A stretch of 64,000 nucleotides of DNA from Bacteroidota bacterium (GTDB lineage Bacteria; Bacteroidota; Bacteroidia; Chitinophagales; LD1), in NCBI GenBank assembly GCA_018267365.1, contig JAFDYQ010000002.1, forward strand, positions 62,001 through 126,000, read 5' to 3'. Under the pieces are notes generated by a model. That model was not told the DNA's origin. It ran no database searches and worked only from the letters and a program-made list of their open reading frames with translations. This document shows, piece after piece, positions 34,363-43,376 of the stretch. How positions within the stretch are numbered: position 1 is the first letter of the stretch; each line of letters opens with the position of its first letter. The translations under genes were made by a program, and so were the position numbers.

Positions 34363-35904
34363 ATGAAAGGTTTTTTCAGCTTGCTACTCTGCTGCCTGAC
34401 CGTGGCTGGCCATGGCCAGCACCGCCAGTGCGGCTCTATGGAGGTCCTGGCACAGATGCTACGCGACAATCCCGCCATCGCTACTGCCCGCCAGGATATA
34501 GAGGCGCAGACAGTTAGGTTCATCTCCTCACATCCTTTCGGGGCCTCTTCACGCTCGATCATTACCATACCGGTGGTAGTACACGTGGTATATAGCACTG
34601 CTGATCAAAATATCAGCGATGCCCAGATACAATCGCAAATAGACGTCCTGAACGCCGACTACAACCAGTCTAACAGCAATTGGTCATCTACTCCGCCCGT
34701 ATTTCAGTCCGTGAGTGGTAGCATGGGCATACAATTTTGTCTGGCCAGGCGCGATCCGGCTGGCAATGCGACTAACGGCATCGTGAGGACGTCTACTGCT
34801 GCTACTATTTTCTCTACCAGCAATACCGTGAAATATACCGCTCAGGGGGGCGATGATGCCTGGCCTGCTGCCAGCTATCTGAATCTCTGGGTCTGCAACC
34901 TGGGAAATGCGCTGTTGGGATACGCTCAGTTCCCCGGGGGAGCATCAGAGACCGATGGCGTGGTGATAAATTATACAGCCTTTGGGAATACGGGAACGGT
35001 ACTCACGCCCTACGACAAAGGACGTACTGCTACACATGAAATAGGCCACTGGATGAACCTCTACCATATCTGGGGCAATACCAGCGGCGACTGTAGCGGC
35101 ACGGACCATGTAGACGATACGCCACCGCAATACTCAGAAAATTTTGGCTGCCCGTCATTTCCGCATGTATCCTGTACCAATGCACCAGACGGAGATATGT
35201 TCATGAACTTTATGGACTACACCGATGATGCGTGTATGACCATGTTCACAGCAGGCCAGGCACTGCGGGCGCAAGCACTTTTTGCCACAGGTGGTGCACG
35301 GGCATCTATAGCGAGCTCTGCTGGCTGTGTGCCGCCGGCATCTGGCACCGCAGCCTGCAGCGCACCCGATGCCCTGACCTCAGGTATAGTGGCGTCACCT
35401 ACAGATACGATACAGTGGTCTGCCGTATCAGGTGCCACCTCTTATATACTGGAGTATAGGCCATCTGCTTCATCTCAGTGGGCCAATGCCACTACCAGCG
35501 CTCCGGCTAAATACCTGACCGGCCTCGTGCCTGGTACTACGTATCAATATCACGTAAGTGCTGTATGCCCTACAGGCAGCAGTGCATACTCTGCCATCCG
35601 GTCCTTTACCACACAGGGTAGTAGCACAGGTATCTCAGATATGGGTGTGCAGATAGAGTATACGATCTATCCTAACCCTACTCATGGCAAGTTTCAACTG
35701 ATGATATCTGCCTCGGACCCGGTGGACAAGATATCCGTACGCATCACAGATATGCTGGGGCATACAGTCCATGATGAAGACTTCACTCATATCAATGGTC
35801 TGTACTCCTACCAGATAGATCTGACCGGTGTGGCTACCGGTGTCTATAATGTCTCTATCAGCGATGGGGTCCGCACAGAGGTGCGAAAAGTAATCGTTCA
35901 GTGA
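34363..35904 (+). CDS. T9SS-exported M43 (pappalysin-like) zinc metalloprotease
   Basis: A 513-residue secreted protease. Signal peptide (1-19, ending G-H-G-Q), propeptide, then an M43 catalytic domain with H-E-I-G-H-W-M-N-L-Y-H at 225-235 (three zinc His and the catalytic Glu) and the downstream Met-turn F-M-D-Y-T-D. An FN3-like domain follows (about 345-425, with Y-I-L-E-Y-R-P and L-V-P-G-T-T-Y-Q-Y). The last 75 or so residues are a type A T9SS sorting domain starting Y-P-N-P-T-H-G-K-F and ending in V-R-K-V-I-V-Q. The frame is open to 34300, but the ATG at 34363 starts the signal peptide. A second M43 gene lies 600 bp downstream. Confidence 0.9.
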   Translation: MKGFFSLLLCCLTVAGHGQHRQCGSMEVLAQMLRDNPAIATARQDIEAQTVRFISSHPFGASSRSIITIPVVVHVVYSTADQNISDAQIQSQIDVLNADYNQSNSNWSSTPPVFQSVSGSMGIQFCLARRDPAGNATNGIVRTSTAATIFSTSNTVKYTAQGGDDAWPAASYLNLWVCNLGNALLGYAQFPGGASETDGVVINYTAFGNTGTVLTPYDKGRTATHEIGHWMNLYHIWGNTSGDCSGTDHVDDTPPQYSENFGCPSFPHVSCTNAPDGDMFMNFMDYTDDACMTMFTAGQALRAQALFATGGARASIASSAGCVPPASGTAACSAPDALTSGIVASPTDTIQWSAVSGATSYILEYRPSASSQWANATTSAPAKYLTGLVPGTTYQYHVSAVCPTGSSAYSAIRSFTTQGSSTGISDMGVQIEYTIYPNPTHGKFQLMISASDPVDKISVRITDMLGHTVHDEDFTHINGLYSYQIDLTGVATGVYNVSISDGVRTEVRKVIVQ

Positions 35905-35936
35905 TAAATGTTCCCATACTACAAGGGGGAATACTT

Positions 35937-35944
35937 TATCTTTG
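35937..35944 (+). promoter_or_regulatory. -7 promoter box for the small membrane protein
   Basis: TATCTTTG fits TAnnTTTG and lies 15 bp before the ATG at 35960. A TTG that could extend the frame (35942) sits inside this box, which supports the ATG as start. Confidence 0.5.
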
Positions 35945-35959
35945 CTAGCAAAATCTACT

Positions 35960-36400
35960 ATGACTGCTGATGATAGCCTGCGCAAACCCGGAGAGATGTT
36001 TACCGCATCTGCACTCAAGGGAGCCACTCCGGTGAAGCAATTTATATTTATCACTATATTGGGTATCCTCCTGCTGATCGTAGCCAAATATGCGCTGCAC
36101 TCTGATGATCTGGTCATGTACGCAGGTTGCTTTGGTGTAGTATTCTATGTCATGTTCAATCCCTGGCTTTGCCTGCTGGCTACTGACAATAAAAAATACC
36201 TCATTACTTCCTTTATCTTTTATGCCATCATCACTGTCGTCATGTATGGCATCGTCTACCTGATGACAGGCAAATACTTTTCCAACTCATGGGAGGTAAG
36301 GATCATTCTGATCACTACGACCTTCTATATGGTCGTAGCCTATGGCATGATGCTGGCGCTGAAAATGCTCTTCGTAGATGTGAGTGAGGGTGGCCTATAA
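35960..36400 (+). CDS. Small multi-pass membrane protein
   Basis: A 146-residue protein with four hydrophobic segments (about residues 26-42, 50-70, 80-100 and 112-136) and a short hydrophilic N-terminus (M-T-A-D-D-S-L-R-K-P-G-E). No family is recognised. It lies between the two M43 protease genes on the same strand, and its own -7 box suggests independent transcription. It may simply be inserted between duplicated secreted proteases; there is no direct evidence for a role in their export. Confidence 0.65.
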   Translation: MTADDSLRKPGEMFTASALKGATPVKQFIFITILGILLLIVAKYALHSDDLVMYAGCFGVVFYVMFNPWLCLLATDNKKYLITSFIFYAIITVVMYGIVYLMTGKYFSNSWEVRIILITTTFYMVVAYGMMLALKMLFVDVSEGGL

Positions 36401-36506
36401 GGTAGCCGGCGGTCCGATCAAAATCTTTCAATCTTTTGTCATTTAACCTGCTGAGTATTGCTCATTTGTAATATTTTGGACTATTTTGGTTTTATAAAAA
36501 TCATTA

Positions 36507-38645
36507 ATGAAACACCTTTATTTCCTCGCACTAGCGTTTCTGGTGTCCGCTACCGGCATGGCCCAATCAGAAAGTCATCCTATAGGCTGTCTGGCTGGAG
36601 AGCTGAGCCAGCGTCAGCTAGACCTGCACCCCGAGCGTCTGGTATCTCAGCGACTGCTTGATTCTTTCACACATGCCTTTGTGCGTGCGCACAGGGCTGA
36701 CATGGCCCAGCGTACAGGTCCGTATGTGATACCTGTGGTATTTCACATTATCCATGATGCCGGGGTGGAGGATCTCTCTGATTCCGTCATCTTTCTGGAG
36801 ATGCAGCACTGGAACGAATACGCCAGCGCTTCTAACCCTGAGCTGGTCAACGTAGTGCCTGCCTTTGATACTCTCATCGGCAATCTTCAGGTCGAGTTTC
36901 GTCTGGCGCAGCGAGATCCATACGGGCAGTGTACGAATGGTATCGAGCGCATCTACTCTCAGACCACCTACGATGGAGATGATAATAATAAACAGCATCC
37001 ATGGCCACGTGATAAATACCTCAATATATGGGTGATCAAAAATATGAGCAAGGCTAATAACTCCGCTCTGGCATATGCCTACTATCCGGGCTCTGTATCT
37101 ACCTATGTAAATAATGACATCATAGACGGTATCATAGTAATGGCTGAGGGAGTAGGCCGGAGTACAGCCTATGAGCGCCCTACGATCGCCCACGAGAGCG
37201 GACACTGGATGAATCTGGCTCATACCTGGGGCAATACCAATGATCCGGGCGTAGACTGCACAGGAGATGATGGTGTAGATGATACACCACAGACAGCCGG
37301 TGATTTTGGCACCTGTCCGCTCAATGAGGCACACTGCCACGCACCTATCATAGAGAATGTCCAGAATATCATGAACTACTCGAGCTGCCACTATATGTTT
37401 ACCAAGGGACAGGTAGTACGCGCTCACGCGGCGCTGAATAATGCTGTCTCCGGCAGAAGTAATATCTGGAGTCCGGCTAACCTGATAGCTACCGGCACCG
37501 ATCAGCCGCTGACATATCCTAATCCCCAATCCTGCGCTGTACCTGTGGCGGATTTCGCAGTCAATATGCGCTATGTATGTGCCTCTCAGAGTGTCAAGTT
37601 TCGCGATGTATCCTGGAATGCAGAAGTACAAAGCCGGATGTGGACATTTCCGGCAGATGTAGATATGGGCACATCTACTGCGGCTGATGTAGCGCCGGTG
37701 GTCAGCTTTACCCTGTCCGGATGGAAAGAAGTCACACTCACTGTGACCAATAATAATGGCTCGTCTCAGAAGGTAAAATCTATGGTATACGTGGCTGATG
37801 TCACCTCTGTACCCGCCCCCTATTTTGAAGGATTTGAAGATAATACAGCCAGTGAGCGCTGGGTATCTGTCAACTATGATAATAACAATACCTACTGGCG
37901 TCGTACTGCCAATACAGGCCACCACAGTGGGGCCTGCCAGATGCTGAATCTCTATGATGGCAGGCTGGATGGAGATATAGATGAAATCGTATCTCCACCT
38001 ATAGACATGACCAATGTAGACATCAACCAAATGACCCTTTCTTTTGATTACTCTTTTGCCACCTTTGACAATAACCACCTGACTGACTCTATCGCAGCTA
38101 TATCTGCCTATATATCCAGGGACTGCGGCCTGACATGGAACAGGCTTTACTTCAATGAAGGCGGGTACAATCTCTACAATGCCGGCACCTACAGCTCCGG
38201 GCCGTACACTGCGGGCCAGGCAGATGAATACTGGAAAACAGTGACTGCGACCATCCCTGCGGTATACAATCAGTATACAGGCGTACTCTTCAAGATAGCA
38301 GGCCGCAGCGCCCGCTCTGCCAATCATCTGTATGTAGACAATATCAATATCGGTCAGTCTACAGCCGGCATCTCCAGTATCAGCTCGGCCGTGAGCGATA
38401 TCAGCATCCAGCCCAATCCTGCACAAGGCCAGGCTACGATCGCTATCATGAGCAGCAAAGCTAATGAGGCTACGATAGACCTGGTAGATATGACAGGCCG
38501 CAGCATCAAGACTATCTATGCAGGCCAGCTGCCGGCGGGTGAGCGCGCTATCACCTTTGATACCGAGGGTATCTCCAGCGGAATCTATCTCGTGCGCGTA
38601 TCAGATGGCAAGGCCTCCGTACAGCGCAGGTTTGTGAAGATGTGA
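36507..38645 (+). CDS. T9SS-exported M43 zinc metalloprotease with PKD-like domain
   Basis: A 712-residue secreted protease. The signal peptide ends G-M-A-Q. The M43 catalytic domain carries H-E-S-G-H-W-M-N-L-A-H at 229-239 and the Met-turn I-M-N-Y-S-S. A PKD-like domain (about 350-430, with V-S-F-T-L-S-G-W-K-E-V-T-L-T-V-T-N) and a MAM/jelly-roll-like domain (about 435-615, with F-E-G-F-E-D and Y-V-D-N-I-N-I) follow. The end is a type A sorting domain starting I-Q-P-N-P-A-Q-G-Q-A. It shares its catalytic layout with the protease at 34363 but differs in accessory domains. Probable role: extracellular protein degradation. Confidence 0.9.
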   Translation: MKHLYFLALAFLVSATGMAQSESHPIGCLAGELSQRQLDLHPERLVSQRLLDSFTHAFVRAHRADMAQRTGPYVIPVVFHIIHDAGVEDLSDSVIFLEMQHWNEYASASNPELVNVVPAFDTLIGNLQVEFRLAQRDPYGQCTNGIERIYSQTTYDGDDNNKQHPWPRDKYLNIWVIKNMSKANNSALAYAYYPGSVSTYVNNDIIDGIIVMAEGVGRSTAYERPTIAHESGHWMNLAHTWGNTNDPGVDCTGDDGVDDTPQTAGDFGTCPLNEAHCHAPIIENVQNIMNYSSCHYMFTKGQVVRAHAALNNAVSGRSNIWSPANLIATGTDQPLTYPNPQSCAVPVADFAVNMRYVCASQSVKFRDVSWNAEVQSRMWTFPADVDMGTSTAADVAPVVSFTLSGWKEVTLTVTNNNGSSQKVKSMVYVADVTSVPAPYFEGFEDNTASERWVSVNYDNNNTYWRRTANTGHHSGACQMLNLYDGRLDGDIDEIVSPPIDMTNVDINQMTLSFDYSFATFDNNHLTDSIAAISAYISRDCGLTWNRLYFNEGGYNLYNAGTYSSGPYTAGQADEYWKTVTATIPAVYNQYTGVLFKIAGRSARSANHLYVDNINIGQSTAGISSISSAVSDISIQPNPAQGQATIAIMSSKANEATIDLVDMTGRSIKTIYAGQLPAGERAITFDTEGISSGIYLVRVSDGKASVQRRFVKM

Positions 38646-38664
38646 TCTTGCAATAAAAGAATTG

Positions 38665-38694
38665 AAAGCCATCCTCTCAAGGGATGGCTTTTTT
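38665..38694 (+). terminator. Terminator after second M43 gene
   Basis: AAAGCCATCC (38665-38674), loop, GGATGGCTTTT (38682-38692), then more T. Confidence 0.85.
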
Positions 38695-38768
38695 CATTTG
38701 CGCTATGCTGCACACTGCCATACAATAAATTGATCCATCATAGAATCGCAGGCTCGTGGGGCACAAAT

Positions 38769-38796
38769 AAAAAACCCCTCCACCGGAGTGAAGGGG
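38769..38796 (-). terminator. Terminator after rplC
   Basis: Minus strand: CCCCTTCAC, loop TCCG, GTGGAGGGG, then TTTTTT. Nine pairs including one G-T. It lies 25 bp after the rplC stop and ends the ribosomal transcript there. Confidence 0.85.
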
Positions 38797-38821
38797 CAAA
38801 AAAAATATGTTTTTGTAAGAT

Positions 38822-39442
38822 TTACTTAGTCTTCTCGAGCACTACGTAAGAGCCGATAGCACCTGGTACAGAGCCACCGAGGAGGATCAGGCTTTGGTCA
38901 GCCATTACCTTTACTACCTTTACGTTCTGAGTCTTGATACGGTTGCCACCCATGCGGCCAGCCATGCGGAGACCTTTCCATACGCGGCTAGGATCTGATG
39001 ATGCACCGAGGGAACCCGGAGCACGCATACGATCATGCTGACCGTGTGAGCCCATACCTACACCGGAAAATCCATGGCGCTTTACGACACCCTGAAAGCC
39101 CTTGCCCTTAGATGTACCTACTACTGTTACTTTCTCGCCATCTGCGAAGATATCTGCAGCGATAGTCTCGCCTACAGCCTTCTCAAAGTCGAAGTTGCGG
39201 AATTCTACAAATTTCCTCTTAGGAGCGGTGTTAACCTTCTTAGCGTGGCCCTTCTCTGCATTGTTTGCAGCCTTCTCGCTCTTATCGTCAAAACCTACCT
39301 GCACTGCTGAGTAGCCGTCAGTGTCGTTGGTCTTCACCTGAGTCACGGTGTTACCTTTCACGTCTATTACAGTTACTCCGACGTACTTGCCGTCTGCAAA
39401 AATGCTGGTCATGCCGACCTTCTTACCGATGATACCTTTCAT
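38822..39442 (-). CDS. rplC: 50S ribosomal protein L3
   Basis: A 206-residue primary 23S rRNA-binding protein. The N-terminus G-I-I-G-K-K-V-G-M-T and the central loop motifs K-G-K-G-F-Q-G-V-V-K-R-H-G-F, G-S-H-G-Q-H and R-M-A-G-R-M-G are those of bacterial L3. It is the last gene of the str-type operon here. In most bacteria rplD, rplW and rplB follow; instead a terminator stands 25 bp after the stop, and the next gene is on the other strand. Confidence 0.97.
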   Translation of the reverse strand: MKGIIGKKVGMTSIFADGKYVGVTVIDVKGNTVTQVKTNDTDGYSAVQVGFDDKSEKAANNAEKGHAKKVNTAPKRKFVEFRNFDFEKAVGETIAADIFADGEKVTVVGTSKGKGFQGVVKRHGFSGVGMGSHGQHDRMRAPGSLGASSDPSRVWKGLRMAGRMGGNRIKTQNVKVVKVMADQSLILLGGSVPGAIGSYVVLEKTK

Positions 39443-39629
39443 TGTCTTTTGTTTTAGCGGAACCGCGACTCTCGCCGGGGCTCATAAATGATTAAATTAA
39501 TTTCAATACCTCTCCTCTCCCTTCCTTTCAGATAGGGTCGCAGTCCACATTTGCTGCTTTTGTATTTTTACTCTGTCCAGTGCACGTTTGCTACACCTTT
39601 CCTTTCGGCGGCGTGGACACAGATGGCTA
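39443..39629 (-). other. Spacer between rpsJ and rplC
   Basis: 187 bp between two genes that are usually close together. Reading the minus strand, it contains a pyrimidine-poor stretch (GAAAGGAAGGGAGAGGAGAGG) and no clear hairpin or TAnnTTTG box. It could hold leader or processing signals for rplC. I see nothing definite. Confidence 0.4.
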
Positions 39630-39935
39630 CTACGCCTTGATCTCTACCTCTACGCCGCTAGGCAGCTCGAGCTTCATGAGCGCATCTACGGTCTTGCTGG
39701 ATGAAGAGTAGATGTCGATCAGCCTCTTGTAGGTGCAGAGTTGAAACTGCTCCTTAGAGTTAGCATTGGCATGTGGTGAACGCAGCACAGTGAAGATGTT
39801 CTTGTGCGTAGGCAGTGGCACTGGACCGCTTACTACTGCACCTGTGTTTTTTACAGTCTTTACGATCTTCTCTGCGCTCTTGTCTACCAGGTTGTGGTCG
39901 TAGGATTTGAGCTTGATCCTTATTCTTTGACTCAT
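39630..39935 (-). CDS. rpsJ: 30S ribosomal protein S10
   Basis: A 101-residue S10 (also NusE in antitermination). Family phrases are [16 protein letters not shown], and [12 protein letters not shown]. It lies 36 bp after fusA in the operon. tuf, which separates fusA and rpsJ in enterobacteria, is absent here. Confidence 0.97.
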   Translation of the reverse strand: MSQRIRIKLKSYDHNLVDKSAEKIVKTVKNTGAVVSGPVPLPTHKNIFTVLRSPHANANSKEQFQLCTYKRLIDIYSSSSKTVDALMKLELPSGVEVEIKA

Positions 39936-39971
39936 TTTAAAGGACGTTTATTGTGTTTTGAATGTTACTGA

Positions 39972-42095
39972 TTATTCTTCGATCTCCTTCACCTTTCCAG
40001 AGTTCTTAGCTATTACCGCCTTGGCTACACCTTCTGGTGCAGGTGCATAGCTGTGGAACTCCATGGTGGACGTAGCACGGCCTGATGTGAGGGTACGGAG
40101 CTGTGTCACGTAGCCAAACATTTCGCTCAGCGGCACCTTAGCTTTCACTACTTGTGCATTCATCTTAGCTTCCATGCCTTCTACTATACCACGGCGACGG
40201 TTCAGGTCACCTACCACGTTACCGGTGTTTTCGTCTGGAGTGATCACTTCGAGCTTCATGATAGGCTCGAGGAGAACCGGACCAGCTTGCTTAGCTGCGT
40301 TACGGAATGCCATCTTGGCGCAAAGCTCAAAAGAGAGGGCGTCGGAATCCACCGCGTGGAAGCCACCATCAAACAGGCGGACAGTCAGCGCGTCGATCTC
40401 GTAGCCTGCGAGTACACCTGTCTTCATAGCTTCCTTGAAGCCCTTCTCTACAGCTGGTATAAACTCACGAGGGATAGATCCACCGAAGATATCATTGATG
40501 AAAGTGAGGCCCAGTTTAGCGTCTTCAGTCTCCTCGGTTGGTCCGATCTCGATCTTGATATCGGCATATTTACCACGGCCACCTGACTGCTTCTTGTATG
40601 TCTCGCGGTGCTCTACCTTCCTGGTCAGCTTCTCACGATAGTTCACCTGTGGTGCACCCTGGTTCAGCTCTACGTTAAACTCCCTCTTCATACGGTCTAC
40701 GATGATCTCCAGGTGGAGCTCACCCATACCGGCTATGATGGTCTGGCCAGTAGCCTCATCAAAGCTCACCTTGAAGGTTGGATCTTCTTCAGCCAGCTTG
40801 CCGAGTGCGAGACCCATCTTGTCCATATCCTTCTGCGTCTTAGGCTCTACCGCGATAGAGATCACCGGCTCAGGGAATATCATAGACTCGAGTACGATCT
40901 TGTTTTTCTCATCGCAGAGGGTATCACCTGTACGGATATCCTTGAAGCCTACACCTGCAGCGATATCACCGGCCTCTACGCGAGGCACTGAGTTCTGCTT
41001 ATTGGCGTGCATCTGGAAAAGACGGCTGATACGCTCGTTCTTCTGCGTACGGGTATTGTATACGTATGAACCTGCATCCAGGCCACCGGAGTATACTCTG
41101 AAGTAGCACAGACGGCCTACATACGGGTCAGTAGCAATCTTGAATGCGAGCGCGGCAAAAGGACCATCTGTAGTAGCCTGACGCACGATAGGCTGCTCAG
41201 TGTCAGGATTAGTGCCGTGTACTTCCTTCCTGTCTGTAGGAGATGGGAGGATAGCGCATACTGCATCGAGTACAGCCTGCACACCCTTATTCTTGAAGGA
41301 AGAACCGCAGAACATAGGCACTACCTTGTCCGCGATCACCGCCTGGCGTACAGCCGCACGGATCTCATCTGCAGAGATAGAGTCCGGATCAGCGAAATAT
41401 TTCTCCATCAGTGTATCGTCAAACTCAGCTACCTGCTCGAGGAGCTTCTCACGGTACATCTTTACATCATCTACCAGGTCGGCCGGGATAGGCACTACTT
41501 CGTATGTCATACCCTTGTCAGCCTCATTCCAGATGATAGCTTCGTTTGTCACGAGGTCTACCACACCCTTAAAGTTTTCTTCATTGCCGATAGGTATCTG
41601 CATTACCAATGGGTTAGAACCCAGCATGGTGTTTACCTGCGTTACCACGTTGAAGAAGTCAGCACCCTGGCGGTCCATCTTGTTCACGAAACCGAGACGG
41701 GCTACACCGTAGTTATTAGCCAGGCGCCAGTTAGTCTCAGACTGTGGCTCTACACCATCCACAGCAGAGAAGAGGAACACGAGGCCCTCGAGTACACGCA
41801 GGGAGCGGTTCACCTCTACGGTGAAATCCACGTGGCCCGGGGTATCGATGATGTTGATGTCATACTTCTCACCCTTCCATGTCCATGCGCAGCGTGTAGC
41901 GGCAGAGGTGATCGTGATACCACGCTCCTGCTCTTGCTCCATCCAGTCCATAGTAGCTGCACCATCGTGCACCTCACCTATTTTGTGGCTCACACCTGTG
42001 TAGTACAGGATACGCTCCGTAGTTGTAGTCTTACCAGCATCGATGTGTGCTGCGATTCCGATGTTTCTCGTGTGGGTGAGATCTTTTCCTGCCAT
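39972..42095 (-). CDS. fusA: Elongation factor G
   Basis: A 707-residue translocation GTPase. G1 motif A-H-I-D-A-G-K-T-T at about 16-24, the switch II D-T-P-G-H-V-D, and N-K-M-D-R are all intact, followed by domains II-V with the typical G-M-G-E-L-H-L-E. Length is standard. It is third in the operon rpsL-rpsG-fusA-rpsJ-rplC. Confidence 0.97.
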   Translation of the reverse strand: MAGKDLTHTRNIGIAAHIDAGKTTTTERILYYTGVSHKIGEVHDGAATMDWMEQEQERGITITSAATRCAWTWKGEKYDINIIDTPGHVDFTVEVNRSLRVLEGLVFLFSAVDGVEPQSETNWRLANNYGVARLGFVNKMDRQGADFFNVVTQVNTMLGSNPLVMQIPIGNEENFKGVVDLVTNEAIIWNEADKGMTYEVVPIPADLVDDVKMYREKLLEQVAEFDDTLMEKYFADPDSISADEIRAAVRQAVIADKVVPMFCGSSFKNKGVQAVLDAVCAILPSPTDRKEVHGTNPDTEQPIVRQATTDGPFAALAFKIATDPYVGRLCYFRVYSGGLDAGSYVYNTRTQKNERISRLFQMHANKQNSVPRVEAGDIAAGVGFKDIRTGDTLCDEKNKIVLESMIFPEPVISIAVEPKTQKDMDKMGLALGKLAEEDPTFKVSFDEATGQTIIAGMGELHLEIIVDRMKREFNVELNQGAPQVNYREKLTRKVEHRETYKKQSGGRGKYADIKIEIGPTEETEDAKLGLTFINDIFGGSIPREFIPAVEKGFKEAMKTGVLAGYEIDALTVRLFDGGFHAVDSDALSFELCAKMAFRNAAKQAGPVLLEPIMKLEVITPDENTGNVVGDLNRRRGIVEGMEAKMNAQVVKAKVPLSEMFGYVTQLRTLTSGRATSTMEFHSYAPAPEGVAKAVIAKNSGKVKEIEE

Positions 42096-42232
42096 GATTG
42101 GTCGTTATTTATTTGTGGCGTTTCCGCCCTTTTTATTTATTTCTTATCAGCTTATTTCATCACGAAAGCGCAAAGCCGCATCATCTTTTCAATTCTGCGT
42201 TTTTGCGCTTTAGCGATATTTACTTTACAGCA

Positions 42233-42700
42233 TTAGAACTTAAAGTGGGCGAAAGCCTTGTTGGCTTCAGCCATACGGTGTACATCCTCACGCTTCTTGA
42301 ATGCGCCACCTTCACCCTTACTCGCTGCGATCAGCTCGTTTGCCAGCTTGTCTTCCATAGACTTACCGTTGCGGCTGCGGGCAAAGTTGATGATCCACTT
42401 GATACCCAGAGACTGCCTGCGCTCAGGACGTACCTCTGTAGGCACCTGGAAGTTGGCACCACCGATACGGCGGCTCTTCACCTCTACGGCCGGAGATACA
42501 TTCTGTACCGCCTTCCTCCAGATCTCCAGAGGGTTTTCCTTAGTGCGCTCTTCTATCAGGTCGAGTGCATTGTAGAATACGGTATAGGCAGTTGACTTCT
42601 TTCCCTCGTACATCAGGTTGTTTACAAACTGTGTCACGATCGTGTCACCGAACTTAGGGTCCGGCTGAGGGAATCTTTTGGGTGCTCTTGCTTTTCTCAT
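42233..42700 (-). CDS. rpsG: 30S ribosomal protein S7
   Basis: A 155-residue head protein that nucleates 30S assembly. The N-terminal M-R-K-A-R-A-P-K-R, the middle V-S-P-A-V-E-V-K-S-R-R-I-G-G-A-N-F-Q-V-P and the C-terminal K-R-E-D-V-H-R-M-A-E-A-N-K-A-F are diagnostic. In other bacteria S7 can repress its own operon; no such site is evident by eye. Confidence 0.97.
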   Translation of the reverse strand: MRKARAPKRFPQPDPKFGDTIVTQFVNNLMYEGKKSTAYTVFYNALDLIEERTKENPLEIWRKAVQNVSPAVEVKSRRIGGANFQVPTEVRPERRQSLGIKWIINFARSRNGKSMEDKLANELIAASKGEGGAFKKREDVHRMAEANKAFAHFKF

Positions 42701-42748
42701 TGTATTATAATGATCTTATTGTCTTTTATCTTGACTCTTGGTTCTCAA

Positions 42749-43153
42749 TTACTTCTTCTTAGCCGGAGCTGCAGCAGCACCTGCCTTAGGACGCTTGGTA
42801 CCGTACTTAGAGCGGCTCTTCTTGCGGTTTTCTACGCCGGCAGTATCGAGGCTGCCACGTACGATATGGTAGCGTACACCCGGGAGGTCCTTCACCCTAC
42901 CACCACGGATCAGCACGATGGAGTGCTCCTGGAGGTTGTGGCCTTCACCTGGAATATACGCGATCACTTCTATTGAGTTGGTCAGACGTACCTTAGCTAC
43001 CTTGCGGAGAGCCGAGTTTGGCTTCTTAGGGGTAGTAGTGTATACACGGGTACAAACGCCCCTACGCTGAGGGCAGCTATCGAGCGCACGGCTCTTAGAT
43101 TTCGCACGGATGATGGTCCTTGACTTGCGTACTAACTGTTGAATGGTTGGCAT
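42749..43153 (-). CDS. rpsL: 30S ribosomal protein S12
   Basis: A 134-residue decoding-centre protein. It contains the [12 protein letters not shown] loop with the Lys linked to streptomycin response, and [14 protein letters not shown]-terminal extension rich in Lys and Ala ends in K-K-K. It is the first gene of the operon, with a good promoter 21 bp upstream. Confidence 0.97.
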   Translation of the reverse strand: MPTIQQLVRKSRTIIRAKSKSRALDSCPQRRGVCTRVYTTTPKKPNSALRKVAKVRLTNSIEVIAYIPGEGHNLQEHSIVLIRGGRVKDLPGVRYHIVRGSLDTAGVENRKKSRSKYGTKRPKAGAAAAPAKKK

Positions 43154-43173
43154 TAACGCTATTTTTGGGACGG

Positions 43174-43204
43174 CAAAAATACTTTTATTCCTTAAAGTTC
43201 ACAA
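43174..43204 (-). promoter_or_regulatory. Promoter of the rpsL-rplC operon
   Basis: On the minus strand TTGT, exactly 19 bp, then TATTTTTG (43174-43181), matching the TTTG-N19-TAnnTTTG pattern with one shift in the -33 box. The -7 box ends 21 bp before the rpsL ATG. Confidence 0.7.
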
Positions 43205-43376
43205 CGAATGGTGAAAAAAAGTTGAATTGTGGACAGAATTCAAGCTTTTTGGAGCCATTGGGAGGGATGGGAAGGCGAAGATAAGGTTAAAAGTGTAGCT
43301 TTTTGTGGAAAAGCGAAATGTCACTCATTTTTAAAAATCTCCCTTTTTTCATAACTTTAGAAAAAACCTAATACTT

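Noticed and set aside
36618-38426. 602-codon open frame antisense to the second M43 protease
   Set aside because: It is a codon-bias shadow of the protease gene, rich in Cys/Ile/Arg with no domain or signal, and the plus-strand gene has clear motifs.
41217-42236. 339-codon open frame antisense to fusA
   Set aside because: Shadow of fusA; no recognisable domain and implausible composition.
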